From: CAXKXX01 sp964059975
GTDB lineage: Bacteria; Pseudomonadota; Gammaproteobacteria; Enterobacterales; Enterobacteriaceae
NCBI GenBank assembly: GCA_964059975.1
Contig: CAXKXX010000005.1
Span: 62,001-126,000, forward strand
Direction: 5' to 3'
Length of the DNA: 64,000 nucleotides
Part shown: positions 18,946 to 29,346 of the stretch, piece by piece
Numbering within the stretch: the first letter of the stretch is position 1
How the letters are laid out: each line of letters begins with the position of its first letter
The notes under the pieces: generated by a model
The model's database searches: none
The model's input: the letters and a program-made list of their open reading frames with translations, nothing else
Told to the model about the DNA's origin: nothing
Program-made: the position numbers and the translations under genes

Positions 18946-19047
18946 TGAAAAATTTTTATAGATAACTTTATAATAAAAATTTTTACTATAAATAAGTGTA
19001 TAATTGTTTTTATAGTATTAATGAGTAATGTGTTGTATGACATAAAA

Positions 19048-19102
19048 AACAAGATAAAAATATAAATTAAAGCATCATTTTAATTTATATTTTTACCTTG
19101 TT
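19048..19102. repeat. 23-bp hairpin with one mismatch
   Basis: AACAAG, one A/C mismatch, then a 17-bp AT-only stem (19055-19071 with 19079-19095), closed by CTTGTT at 19097-19102. It lies 100 bp from the 27-bp palindrome. Confidence 0.85.
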
Positions 19103-20077
19103 AAGTTTGCATAAACTCTATGATTAATTAGTTTACTATTTTTTACTAACAATATTTATTTCTAATTTATTAAGCATATTTCTGATCTATGCAGTATAGA
19201 GATATAGAGTGTCTGGAAAAAATTTCTTATATGATTAGTATTAATAGTAATTGATAACTTAAACATAGATAATATTCTCATTAGAGTCACTAATATAGTG
19301 AAGAATATTAATCCGTATAGTTTTCAATAAAATATTGATAACACTTATATTTGACCTGGCTTGCTAAATTCTCAGGCAACAGTATAGTGAATATTTTAGG
19401 TAAGAGCCGAGATTCTTTAAAAGATCACATAACGAATCGGTCTAAAGCGTGTTTACCTAGAAATGTAATACTACGACTTAAGAGATCATTGAAATATTCT
19501 TTTATGGAATCTATTTCTTTGTAGATTTCCTTCGGCTATTTTAGTAGAAAAGTAACTTATCTTGAGAATTATTGGAAAAATATTCTCCATCAGTAGATTC
19601 AAGAAAGATAAGTCTATTTATTAGTAAGGGGAGAGATTAAAATAGTAAGGTGAGGAATTAAAATTTTACGAAGCGTTACTCTCCGAGTAGATGGGGTTTC
19701 CGGATTGCTCGGGTGTTCATATAAAATTATTTAATTTCTGAATTGATCCATGATTAAGGCCATAATATTTCTGCTGAAAAGCATCTCCGTCATTAGATTC
19801 ATAGTCCATAGTGGCTGACAGCTATTATGATAATTCTAGAGGAAGTGGATCTTTTCTTCAGTTTTAGACGATAATTAAAAAGATACGCGACTGTGCCGCT
19901 TTAGTTCACAGTTAAGATATTCGAAGAGGCGGTAACCTCTTAGTGGTTTTTTTAAAACATGATATCGCAGGGATGCAAGATAAAGATTTTTTACAATCAA
20001 CAGATGATGATTGTGGCTAAATAAGTCTGGGCTTATATAAACCTCTTACATGATGTTCAAGTTTTAAAAACTTTATT

Positions 20078-21724
20078 ATGAAAAGTATTAATCCAACTCA
20101 AACTACTGCTTGGCAATCTTTGCAGCAACATTTTTCACAAATAAAAGATGTGAAAATCGCTGATTTATTTATGCAGGACAATGAGCGTTTTTCTAAATTT
20201 TCTCTTACCTTCAATGATCAAATGCTCGTAGATTTTTCTAAAAATCGCATTACTGTAGAAACGTTAGAGAAATTACAAGCTCTTGCAAAAGAAACCGATC
20301 TTCGAGGGGCAATTGCATCAATGTTTTCCGGTAGAAAAATCAACCGTACTGAAAACCGCGCAGTCTTACACGTTGCCCTACGAAACCTTAGCAACAGGCC
20401 AATTTTTGTTGATGGTAAAAACGTTATGATTCAAGTGAGTGCTGTACTGGCAAAGATGAAAGAATTTTGTAGCCGGGTAATTAGCGGTACCTGGACAGGC
20501 TATACTAATAGGCCGATTACTGATATAGTAAACATCGGTATCGGCGGTTCTCATCTTGGACCTTATATGGTAACCGAAGCGCTACGTCCTTATAAAAATC
20601 ACCTCAACATACATTTCATCTCTAATATTGATGGCACTCATATTACTGAAACTTTAAATCCTTTAAACCCGGAAACTACGCTATTTCTAATAGCGTCTAA
20701 AACCTTTACCACTCAGGAAACCATGACAAATGCTGTTAGCGCACGAGACTGGTTTCTACATGATGCCAGTGATCGACGACATGTAGCAAAGCACTTTGCT
20801 GCATTATCTAGCAACAGCGCTGCAGTGGCTGCATTCGGTATTGATATTGATAACATGTTTGAATTCTGGGACTGGGTGGGCGGACGCTACTCTTTGTGGT
20901 CAGCGATTGGGTTATCAATTGCATTATCGGTGGGTTATAAAAACTTCGAACAGTTATTAAGTGGTGCTCACGAAATGGATAAACATTTTGAAAACACCCC
21001 CTTAGACCAAAACTTGCCGCTACTGTTAGCGCTAATTAGTATCTGGTACAGTAATTTTTTCGGTGCTGAAACTGAAGCCATTCTGCCTTACGATCAGTAC
21101 ATGCACCGTTTTTCATCTTACTTTCAGCAAGGTAATATGGAATCTAACGGTAAGTATATCGATCGTAATGGCGATCTAATTGATTATCAAACTGGCCCCA
21201 TCATCTGGGGAGAATCAGGTACTAATGGACAACATGCATTTTATCAGCTACTTCATCAGGGGATGAAGCTAATTCCTTGCGACTTTATCGCCTCGGTAGT
21301 TAGCCACAACCCAGTGCGTGATCATCATGTCAAACTGTTATCGCATTTCTTCGCTCAAACTGAAGCCTTAGCATTTGGAAAATCTCTCGAGGAAGTGGAG
21401 AAAGAGATTTTGTTCAGGGGAAATCAATTTCAAAATATTAAGCATCTGGCACCGTTCAAGGTACTTAAGGGAAATCGTCCAACTAATTCTATCCTGTTGC
21501 GAAAAATTACCCCATTTAGCTTAGGTAGTCTAATTGCTTTATATGAACATAAAATCTTCGCTCAAGGTGTTATTTTGAATATTTTTAGCTTCGATCAATG
21601 GGGGGTGGAAGCAGGTAAAAACTTGGCCAAACGCATTCTTCCAGAATTGATAAGTAAAGAAAAAATTAATAGTCATGATGTTTCAACTAATGCTTTGATT
21701 AACCGCTTTAAAGAATGGCGATAA
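20078..21724 (+). CDS. pgi: Glucose-6-phosphate isomerase
   Basis: Interconverts glucose-6-phosphate and fructose-6-phosphate at the top of glycolysis. 548 residues (E. coli 549). Family motifs are present: GIGGSHLGPYMVTEAL near residue 155, SKTFTTQETMTNA (sugar-phosphate binding), GGRYSLWSAIG, the catalytic segment GESGTNGQHAFYQLLHQG near 375-392, and the C-terminal FDQWGVEAGK with the catalytic lysine region. The ATG fits homology, although no strong ribosome binding site precedes it. A hairpin 37 bp after the stop may end the transcript. Confidence 0.97.
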   Translation: MKSINPTQTTAWQSLQQHFSQIKDVKIADLFMQDNERFSKFSLTFNDQMLVDFSKNRITVETLEKLQALAKETDLRGAIASMFSGRKINRTENRAVLHVALRNLSNRPIFVDGKNVMIQVSAVLAKMKEFCSRVISGTWTGYTNRPITDIVNIGIGGSHLGPYMVTEALRPYKNHLNIHFISNIDGTHITETLNPLNPETTLFLIASKTFTTQETMTNAVSARDWFLHDASDRRHVAKHFAALSSNSAAVAAFGIDIDNMFEFWDWVGGRYSLWSAIGLSIALSVGYKNFEQLLSGAHEMDKHFENTPLDQNLPLLLALISIWYSNFFGAETEAILPYDQYMHRFSSYFQQGNMESNGKYIDRNGDLIDYQTGPIIWGESGTNGQHAFYQLLHQGMKLIPCDFIASVVSHNPVRDHHVKLLSHFFAQTEALAFGKSLEEVEKEILFRGNQFQNIKHLAPFKVLKGNRPTNSILLRKITPFSLGSLIALYEHKIFAQGVILNIFSFDQWGVEAGKNLAKRILPELISKEKINSHDVSTNALINRFKEWR

Positions 21725-21760
21725 GAATCGAAAAAATCAGTCCGTAAAAGATCTGTCGCT

Positions 21761-21788
21761 ATGCTAGTAGCAAGACGGCTGCTAGCAT
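21761..21788. terminator. 11-bp hairpin after pgi
   Basis: ATGCTAGTAGC (21761-21771) pairs with GCTGCTAGCAT (21778-21788) with one G-T wobble and a 6-nt loop. There is no clear U-tract, so its role as a terminator is uncertain. Confidence 0.5.
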
Positions 21789-22295
21789 CATAGTATTTAG
21801 CTAGATTCTGGTGGGCCCAACAACCCACTAGGCTCTACGATTTTCGTTACAATATTCTTTTGTTAATTGAAAAATCTCTATATAAGGATCCTATTTCCTA
21901 TTTTTACTCTATGAGATATGATTTTAAAAAATAAAGATTTTTAAAATATGGGCGTAGTCTTAATGCGAATTGAACAGATCTCTGATCAGAGAATATTCGG
22001 CGGTTTTGTTATTTTGCAATTAAAAAGACTGAGCTTGTAGCCACCTATTTTGAGCGCTTACTGTTCGGTATTAACTATCACGCCGCTACGAGCGTACTTT
22101 TAGTTCGCATAATGAGCTAGAAAAATTAATTCAGGAGCTTAGACATTCGTTGAATTTCTGGTATCTAGAATCCTCATTACCGCGTAAGAGTGAATACTGC
22201 GTTTTAGAGCCGCGCTAATCTTAGAAAAAATTTATCTATTTTACAATCTCTAGGATCATATGCGTAATATAAATAAAAATTTTCTGGAGGATAAA
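21789..22295. other. pgi-ubiA spacer with coding-like debris
   Basis: About 0.5 kb. E. coli has ubiC directly before ubiA; I could not recognise it. Two overlapping plus-strand frames look coding-like: 21986-22123 (KKTELVATYFERLLFG near its middle) and 22075-22218 (ELEKLIQELRHSLNFWYL, ending EYCVLEPR). They could be one gene broken by a frameshift near 22075-22120. The ubiA ribosome binding site GGAGG is at its end. Confidence 0.4.
21986..22218 (+). pseudogene. Unidentified frameshifted remnant upstream of ubiA
   Basis: Frame one covers 21986-22123 and frame two covers 22075-22218, ending with TAA. Frame two, SHNELEKLIQELRHSLNFW then YLESSLPRKSEYCVLEPR, has a protein-like composition and fewer A/T-type codons than random spacer. 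I do not recognise the family. Its place before ubiA suggests an eroded neighbour, but the translation does not read as UbiC. Confidence 0.3.
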
Positions 22296-23156
22296 ATGCC
22301 TCAAAGAAAATGGCGAACTTATAGCCATTTAATGCGCATAAATAAACCGGAGGGGAGCCTACTTCTACTTTGGCCAACATTGTGGGCACTATGGATAGCG
22401 GGGGGCGGAAAACCCCCGCTATCAACTCTGCTGACATTTGTACTGGGGGCACTTCTAATGCGCGCTGCTGGCTGTGTAGTAAATGACTATGCTGATCGTA
22501 CTATTGACGGGCACGTGAGGCGGACCTCGAAGCGCCCAATGCCGAATGGTCAGGTGACCGGGAAAGAAGCTAAATCACTCTTTATTTTTCTAATATCGAT
22601 CTCATTTGCGCTCGTTTTAACTTTAAATACAATGACTATCTGGCTATCGTTAATAGGTCTAATGCTAGCCTGGATCTATCCTTTTATGAAACGCGTGACT
22701 CACTTTCCACAATGTGTATTGGGTATTTCTTTTGGGTGGGGTATTCCCATGGTTTATGCTGAAGTTACTAAATCCCTCCCACTAAATTGTTGGATTTTAC
22801 TACTAGCCAATATCTTTTGGACTATGGCTTACGACACACTATACGCGATGGTAGATCGCGATGATGATTTAAAAATCAATGTCAAGTCTACCGCTATTTT
22901 ATTTGGCTCTTATGATAAAGAGATAGTGAGTATACTTCAGTGCTTTGCTCTGCTCTGCTTGGTATGGGTGGGATATTTAGCACAACTACGCGCGGTATTT
23001 TACGGAGCGTTATTGCTAGTGGGCCTATTATTTATCTATCAGCAAAAGGCGATCTTAAAGTATGATCGCGCAATTTATTTCAAAGCATTTCTACACAATA
23101 ATTATGTTGGACTGGCAGTGTTTATGGGTATCGTTCTAAATTACTTACCAATTTAG
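22296..23156 (+). CDS. ubiA: 4-hydroxybenzoate octaprenyltransferase UbiA
   Basis: Integral-membrane enzyme that prenylates 4-hydroxybenzoate, committing it to ubiquinone. 286 residues (E. coli 290). Both aspartate-rich Mg-diphosphate motifs are present, NDYADRTIDG near residue 70 and DRDDDLKINVKSTA near 187, among about eight hydrophobic segments. ATG 22296 is chosen over an upstream in-frame start at 22260 because GGAGG sits just before it and homology begins there. It is convergent with plsB, as in E. coli. The 4-hydroxybenzoate supply (UbiC) is not found here. UbiX at 60.3 kb serves a later step. Confidence 0.95.
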   Translation: MPQRKWRTYSHLMRINKPEGSLLLLWPTLWALWIAGGGKPPLSTLLTFVLGALLMRAAGCVVNDYADRTIDGHVRRTSKRPMPNGQVTGKEAKSLFIFLISISFALVLTLNTMTIWLSLIGLMLAWIYPFMKRVTHFPQCVLGISFGWGIPMVYAEVTKSLPLNCWILLLANIFWTMAYDTLYAMVDRDDDLKINVKSTAILFGSYDKEIVSILQCFALLCLVWVGYLAQLRAVFYGALLLVGLLFIYQQKAILKYDRAIYFKAFLHNNYVGLAVFMGIVLNYLPI

Positions 23157-23384
23157 AACGGATTTGCCCCCGGGCTATTTTAATTGCAATTTTAACTCTA
23201 AAATTTTACGGGGGACGGCAATCTTCGCAGATTATTTGTCTATCCCACGTACTACGTGCTATTGATACCTCCAATTCTGTTCGAAAGACGCATATGCCGT
23301 CTAAGATAAAAGATCTTAATAGTCTAGAAATAAGGAATAAGAGACTTTTCATTACACACACTTATTAGAACCTATTACTCAGCT

Positions 23385-25853
23385 TTATTGCATCTCTTTA
23401 TTTGTGTTATCTGCTACATGTCTTGTTTTGACCTCTGCAGGTGATCTATAGCCTTCAATAACTAGCCTCATTTCCGGAGAAATGAGGTCGCTTAGCATGG
23501 TATAAATCTTTAAGATATAATGATCTGCCGAATCGCTAATATCATTAATATGGCTCTCTTTACGCACAGTTGCTGCTAAAGTAGTAAGTACGGATTTTTC
23601 TAAAAAAGCCGGCGCATACATTCCACCTAGAATTGATAGTTGTTCCGATATAGTGCGGCTTTCTTTTTCTAGCATTTCACGTGTGATGGTTGGTTTAGCA
23701 CTGAGGACGGCTACGACAATAGCGTAACGTTGTAGAGTTTCGCGTGCCCCGGTGGCCAGCAACTGCAATGGGTAAATACGAGCCGGATTTGGCAATAATT
23801 CCTCTTTTTTACTGTAAATTAACTTTTGGCGAATCATTTCTTTGATTAGTAACTGTATGATTTTTTTTAACTCTTTCTTATCGTAATGAAGAAACAATTC
23901 GGCCTGTAGCATGGGGTAAATTAGATCGATTTTTCTTAGTAATTCGCTATTCGCAACTTTACCGTGATGTATTAGCATAATAGCTATAAGTGAAGGCAGT
24001 ACTAATAGATGGTAAATATTATTTCGGTAGTAAGTCATTAGTACCGCTTGTGCGCGAGACAGGATAATGACATCACCGATATCGTCATGCTCTACAGAAC
24101 ACTTATTCATATTTAAGGCGCGCTCTAAGAGCTCTTGTGGTGCTTGAGTCGGTATGGTAATAACGTTAGCGTAGGGCACATTACGCATGAGTTGTAGGTA
24201 GCATTCAAGCTGTTCTAGTAATTGTGTTCGTCTTATGGAATAGTTTTGAGAGGCTAAAAGAGCAGTGGAGCACAAATTTATAGCGTTGACCGCCGCAGCA
24301 TTGTTGATACGCACCATAATTGTTTCTGCAAGATTATTGACGGCTGGTGTTAACCAGTTCGGTCGATGTGCTTCCTTCTTCGATCCAGTTGAAGAGCGCC
24401 AATATGGTACATGTTGATTTAGATAGGTAGTTAGTGGTAGCGGATCACCAAAATTTATGTGGACCTGACCTAGATTCCTCAATCTACCCAAGCTGCGCAG
24501 TAACTGAAGCAGTCCTTCCTTTTTCTTTATGGTACCACGCAATTCTTTGGCATAAGTACTAGCTTCTATTACATGTTCGTAGCCGATATAAATAGGCACT
24601 AGAGTAATTGGACGTACCCCCCCCCGTAGCATGGCTTGAATGGTCATCGACAGCGTGCCAGTTTTCGGTCTTAGCAGTCGCCCAGTACGGGAGCGCCCCC
24701 CTTCGATAAAGTATTCCACAGAATAACCGCGAGTGAACAATTCACCTAGATATTCGCGGAATACTGTAGAGTATAGCTTATTACCTTTAAAAGTTCGGCG
24801 GATAAAGAACGCACCTAAACGTCGGAATATCGGGCCGGCGGGCCAGAAGTTAAGGTTAATACCTGCCGCGATATGTGGAGGTGCTAAGCCTTGATTATAT
24901 AATACGTAGGATAAAATCAAATAGTCTATATGACTACGGTGGCAGGGTACATAGATAATCTCGTGACCATCTTGAGCTAACTGACGCACACAATCAACAT
25001 TAGTAACATTGATGCCTGCATATAGTCGCCTCCAGGTCCAACTCAATACGAGGTCGGACAGGCGCACTACCTCATAGGAAAAATTAGAAGCAATTTCTTC
25101 CATTAGTATGACAGCATTCTGCTGTGCTTTATTAATAGATATTTTTTTGCTGCGCGCTTCTTCTTCAACTGCTTTTTTAATCGTTTTAGAGGCAAGTAAT
25201 ATATTAAATAAATCCTGTCGGGCGGTCAGATTAGGTCCGATCAAGGCTCGACGCTGGCGCGCAAAATGCATACACGCCAGTCGCGCTAATTTCTTTCCAA
25301 TTGATTTATCTGTGGCATACTCAAAAGCCACGTGACGCAACGAAATGATATTAGAGAAATGCACAAAGCTATGACGCCCTAGCCATAGAACAGCTAATAA
25401 TTTCTGGATACCTTTAGGGAGGTACAAATGCGGTACACGCGAACTGTCCCGTCCGGGTGAACGGCCAAACATCACTGAAATAGGTAATATTTGGATGTTA
25501 ATATCTAAATTACTAAAGTGTAGCTTTAAATATTCGTGGAATAGCTTTATTGATTCTTCCTTCGGCGTTTCATGATGCATCCGGCTCGGTGCATCATGAA
25601 TAAATATATGACTTGGAAGTATAGTGCCGTCAATCTCTAATGGATTGATTGGATCCGGAAGATCGTGTGCTAAACACTGAATGCGCAGTGTCAGTAAATC
25701 CGTCTTAGAATTATAAGGTAAAATATATAAAATTGGCTGAGAGAGATCTAGTTTTAAGTCTCTGATCGGGTCTGAAGGAATAGCCTTGCTTCTCACTAAT
25801 AATTTTAATTTTAAATGAAATAATTTATAATAAATTTTACGCCAACTTAGCAT
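23385..25853 (-). CDS. plsB: Glycerol-3-phosphate acyltransferase PlsB
   Basis: Inner-membrane-associated enzyme that makes lysophosphatidic acid, the first phospholipid step. 822 residues (E. coli 807). The acyltransferase motifs are HRSHIDYLILSY near residue 303 (catalytic His-x4-Asp), GAFFIRRTF, FIEGGRSRTGRLL and PITLVPIYIGYE. A G9 run in coding orientation (24617-24625) encodes MLRGGVRP and could be a slippage site, but the frame is intact. It is divergent from the lexA remnant, keeping the enteric plsB/lexA arrangement; dgkA between them is gone. Confidence 0.96.
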   Translation of the reverse strand: MLSWRKIYYKLFHLKLKLLVRSKAIPSDPIRDLKLDLSQPILYILPYNSKTDLLTLRIQCLAHDLPDPINPLEIDGTILPSHIFIHDAPSRMHHETPKEESIKLFHEYLKLHFSNLDINIQILPISVMFGRSPGRDSSRVPHLYLPKGIQKLLAVLWLGRHSFVHFSNIISLRHVAFEYATDKSIGKKLARLACMHFARQRRALIGPNLTARQDLFNILLASKTIKKAVEEEARSKKISINKAQQNAVILMEEIASNFSYEVVRLSDLVLSWTWRRLYAGINVTNVDCVRQLAQDGHEIIYVPCHRSHIDYLILSYVLYNQGLAPPHIAAGINLNFWPAGPIFRRLGAFFIRRTFKGNKLYSTVFREYLGELFTRGYSVEYFIEGGRSRTGRLLRPKTGTLSMTIQAMLRGGVRPITLVPIYIGYEHVIEASTYAKELRGTIKKKEGLLQLLRSLGRLRNLGQVHINFGDPLPLTTYLNQHVPYWRSSTGSKKEAHRPNWLTPAVNNLAETIMVRINNAAAVNAINLCSTALLASQNYSIRRTQLLEQLECYLQLMRNVPYANVITIPTQAPQELLERALNMNKCSVEHDDIGDVIILSRAQAVLMTYYRNNIYHLLVLPSLIAIMLIHHGKVANSELLRKIDLIYPMLQAELFLHYDKKELKKIIQLLIKEMIRQKLIYSKKEELLPNPARIYPLQLLATGARETLQRYAIVVAVLSAKPTITREMLEKESRTISEQLSILGGMYAPAFLEKSVLTTLAATVRKESHINDISDSADHYILKIYTMLSDLISPEMRLVIEGYRSPAEVKTRHVADNTNKEMQ

Positions 25854-26370
25854 AACTAATCAAACCTCTTCTTAATAAAGCGAGATAAGCATACCAGAAA
25901 CTGGGAAGGAGATCTGTGATTCTGAAAAGCAAGAGCCGGTATTATTGAATAATTTATACTCTTGTTATCACGAATCTCTAAATAAAATGGGGAATCATAA
26001 TTAATGAGAAGCAGTCTTGACCCGTATTATTAATACCATCAATTCTTTTATAAAATAATGACTGTTAATGCTGAACACGAAGTAGCATTCCTTTAGGAAT
26101 CAGGAATAGCTATAATCTAGAAAAACACCGTCTATTTAACTTAGTGTAAGTACTATAAAAATTATTCTAAATATTAGAATAGCAGTACTTATATTAATTT
26201 TTTTAGATCTTGAAAAGAGGGATAGAGATCCTACTAAGGATAGTAGCTAGGGGCAATATTAAGAAGTATCTTTTCTGAAAAAATATTTAGATAGCAGCAC
26301 TGCCTTGCTAGTAATCTTTCTGGAATCACTGTTCATTTAAGACTCGATTTTATCGTATTTTATTTGACTA
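25854..26370. other. plsB-lexA spacer (dgkA position)
   Basis: In enterics dgkA lies here. No DgkA-like frame or fragment could be read. The region has a compound hairpin around 26148-26192: outer 8-bp arms TAAGTACT/AGTACTTA enclose an inner 7-bp ATTCTAA/TTAGAAT. The missing N-terminal third of lexA should also map to its right end. Confidence 0.4.
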
Positions 26371-26858
26371 AGTTCTGCAGAAGAACATCTGAAAGCGTTA
26401 GCACAAAAGGGGGTGATTAAGATTATTTCCGACACATCGCTCGGCATACGGCTGCCGATACAAGATCAAAAGGGCCTGATAGTGATTGCCCCCCCCCGCG
26501 ATTTCTGGCTACCACCTTTTCGATTAGGCGCATATCGAAGGCTATCACAAGATAGATCCCACCTTATTTAATCGGAACGCAGACTCCTTGGTGCGGGTTA
26601 TCGGTATGTCAATGCGCGATATCGGAATTTTAGATAACGATCTTTTAGCGGTACACGAAACTCAGAATGTATAAAGAGGTCAAATTATGATGGCGAGCAT
26701 CGAAGAAGAAGTTACTATGAAGCGAATAAAAAGGTAATGCACTTAAACTGCTATCATAAAATAACGAATTTCAGCCGATCACCGTCGACCCACCCCGGAA
26801 AAATTTTATTACCGAAGGCCTAGCAGTCGGTGTAATTTGCAGTAGCAACTGGATTTAA
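26371..26858 (+). pseudogene. lexA: LexA repressor pseudogene
   Basis: LexA is the SOS repressor. Several frames together cover most of its length: AEEHLKALAQKGVIKI with LGIRLP (end of the winged helix), then HIEGYHKIDPTLF and RVIGMSMRDIGILDNDLL, which holds the catalytic serine. After that come LAVHETQNV, a TAA, RGQIMMASIEEEVTMKRIKR with the catalytic lysine, another TAA, and EFQPITVD then FITEGLAVGVI to the end. Frameshifts (one near a C9 run at 26489-26497) and several stops break it, and the N-terminus is not readable. Its position next to plsB matches E. coli. Confidence 0.93.
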
Positions 26859-28628
26859 TAGGTTTAAGTAGTGCACCCAGATAAACTATAGTCATTAACT
26901 AATTTAAATGTTCTTGACGATCGTTTCAGCATGTAGTAGCCACATGGAGAAATGCTATTTCGTATATCTTACCTGTCTCTTTACCGGGAGCCCGAGGAAG
27001 GTTTACATGGTACTCCCATTGTACTAGAATTTTTATAGGCTATCATCCTACCATTTTTAGGTGGGTAAACATTACTAATATTACCTACTCTATTATCCAT
27101 TCAAGTCGCTGAGTTAACTTTATGATACCGATTTCTTTACTCGACCACTTCTTAACGCAATTAATCTAGCTAAATAAAAATTTAGCTACGCGAGAAGCTC
27201 GTTTACTGCACACCCTAAGATCCTACATGGAAAACCGTACAATACTCGCATAGCCGTGATTTTTTCTAAATATTTTTACTGATACATGTCTTTTCGTATT
27301 ACTAGCCAATACAGCTCGATTAACCTAACTGCTTAAAGAGGTGCATCTACGACATGCAATAGTATTAGTGACGTCTGATAGCTCGATAAAAATGATTCAT
27401 TATATCTATTCGATCATAAAGCTTATCTAGATAGATTTTATAAAAAAATAGTCGTTAGTCTTAGCGTGTGCAATATCTCTATTACTAAGAATATAAATCT
27501 AGATAATTCTCGTACGCACGTCATATTTTTAGTGATTCTAACATGCGCCGATCTCCTCGTACTTCATTTTAATAATTAATATTAGAGAGCACTGTTACAT
27601 GCTTTTTATCACCATTTTCTATACATCAATTTCCTTCTTTGACGCATGTAAGGGTAAAATAGAGCTTAAGATCACACATCTTGCATAGTTAGTGTACATA
27701 CAGATTGATTTGAACTAGGAAGTAAGACTGATATGATCTAGATCAACAAGGGTTTATCCAAGGACATTTTATGAAGTCTATTAAAATAATATTGACTCTT
27801 TCTCCGTCTAATTTCTTGACAAATCAAGATAATTTAATTCATTTGAAAGTAAATCAATAAGCGCCGCTCTTATGTTAAATCAAGTTCGAAGAAGAGATAA
27901 ACATATATTGGTGCTCTATAATAGAGAAAAGACATTTAGGTAGGTAGTAATTATACTAATTCGTAATTCGGAGATAATGTGATATTGAACAGTTCGAGTA
28001 AATTTAATCATCGATGAGAACTTGAAGTAGAGGAGCACATACTTAAATTTTAAATTTAAAAGATAAATGCATAATAGAGTGCTCAGATTTTATCTATTAA
28101 CTGATTTGAGTTTTTGTAAAATACAAGTTCTTAATAAAGATCAACATCTTCATTTGGGACTCAATGACATGCAGTAATAGTAATTTTATTAAAACCAACA
28201 TGCGATTAAATTAATGCGTATAAGATAGAACCCATATCCTGACTGGTCGCTACGAGGGAAAAATAAAAACATTACTATCGTGTTACACGGTATTTTAAAA
28301 TAAATCTGCATCGGTGGCCTACTAATTATCTATTTTGATTTGAGCTCTGTAATTAACTTATTAAAATAATTAGCCTAAATATATTCTATAATTATTTCTT
28401 AGACAACTTGACTGTCACTCGACCAGATTCATATTTCAGTCAAAATGACTCCGTACTAGCTATATGGAGAGTATAATACTTCCTATTCACATAATTTATA
28501 TTAGCTATCTCAATTAATCACATTATTAATTTTAATGAATAGCGAGGTTTTTAAAAAAAATAAATTTAATGATTATGGACGTGGGGAGCAGTTATGACCG
28601 AAAATTTCTTATTAGAGTTTCCGTAGCT

Positions 28629-28656
28629 ATCATGCTTGTAAGTAGCATGATGTTTT
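28629..28656 (+). terminator. 8-bp hairpin with short U-tract
   Basis: ATCATGCT and AGCATGAT, separated by TGTAAGT, are followed by GTTTTT on the + strand. It resembles an intrinsic terminator, but there is no intact gene upstream for it to serve. Confidence 0.45.
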
Positions 28657-28765
28657 TAAAAATTTTTGAAGGTCATTCATTAATTATGGGCATGCGAACC
28701 TCAAGGATATACTAAGAAATCTTGTATGCATTTATTTTTTAATAAACATTTATCTTTCATAGCAT

Positions 28766-28788
28766 AGCAGCATCTCTTAGATGCTGCT
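28766..28788. repeat. 10-bp hairpin, 3-nt loop
   Basis: AGCAGCATCT (28766-28775) pairs with AGATGCTGCT (28779-28788). It is followed by TTATC and lies about 350 bp before cspE. Confidence 0.7.
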
Positions 28789-29133
28789 TTATCGGTTCAA
28801 TTGATAAAAATAATGTCAATTCCTCTGGATCATCGATAGGAAAGTAGAGAATAAAAGGTCTAAAACGTATGTGGTTAGATAGTTTACTCTACGGTTTTAC
28901 TTTCCTTTTTGACAAAAAGAGTTGCTATTAAATCTTAGTCATGAGTTAATGAGCTCGCCCTGTGGTACAGACTTATTTATGTGCGACACTCTAAGTAAAG
29001 TAGCTCACACTTAAAGTATTATCTTTCTGATAATCTTTATATGAAAAATTTTCTTTCTAGTGCCTCCTTAAAACTCTTGCTGACTACAATATGCCTGAGG
29101 CGGCCACATTTGTTATTCAAGGAAATTATTAAC

Positions 29134-29346
29134 ATGTCTAATATGATTAAAGGTCAAGTGAAGTGGTTTAACGAGTCTAAAGGATTTGGATTTATCACTC
29201 CGTCAGACGATAGCAAAGACGTATTTGTGCACTTCTCTGCAATTCAAGATCAGGGATTCAAAACTCTATCAGAAGGACAAAATGTACAGTTTTCTATCGA
29301 GAATGGCGCAAAAGGCCCCTCTGCTGCCAATGTTACTACGATCTAA
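29134..29346 (+). CDS. cspE: Cold-shock-domain protein, CspE-like
   Basis: Small OB-fold RNA-binding protein, a nucleic-acid chaperone and antiterminator. 70 residues: MSNMIKGQVKWFNESKGFGF, with RNP1 KGFGFI, RNP2 VFVHF, and the tail GAKGPSAANVTTI. The C-terminal GAKGPSAANV matches E. coli CspE better than CspC. The open frame extends upstream to 29041, but ATG 29134 has AAGGAA before it and starts the homology. A 17-bp hairpin with one mismatch lies 110 bp downstream. Confidence 0.93.
   Translation: MSNMIKGQVKWFNESKGFGFITPSDDSKDVFVHFSAIQDQGFKTLSEGQNVQFSIENGAKGPSAANVTTI

Larger units (their letters stand above)
17123..20077. other. Very AT-rich desert with palindromes and orphan coding-like debris
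   Basis: Nearly 3 kb without a supported gene between yegH (-) and pgi (+). From about 17.3 to 19.1 kb the sequence is strikingly poorer in G and C than the other spacers. It contains a short coding-like frame at 18329-18451 and hairpins at 18465-18488, 18664-18693, 18888-18945 and 19048-19102. From about 19.2 to 20.0 kb the composition returns to that of other spacers, again without a recognisable gene. Confidence 0.5.
26859..29133. other. Gene desert between lexA remnant and cspE
   Basis: About 2.3 kb without a supported gene. In E. coli dinF and zur follow lexA; I could not recognise either. Near its right end are two hairpins (28629-28651 and 28766-28788). The last part is probably the long 5' leader typical of csp genes. 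Confidence 0.45.

Noticed and set aside
18852..19052. 66-codon minus-strand ORF over the 27-bp palindrome
   Set aside because: The frame is produced by AT-rich and palindromic sequence and shows no protein-like pattern.
25854..26370. dgkA between plsB and the lexA remnant
   Set aside because: Expected from synteny but no DgkA-like frame or motif could be read.
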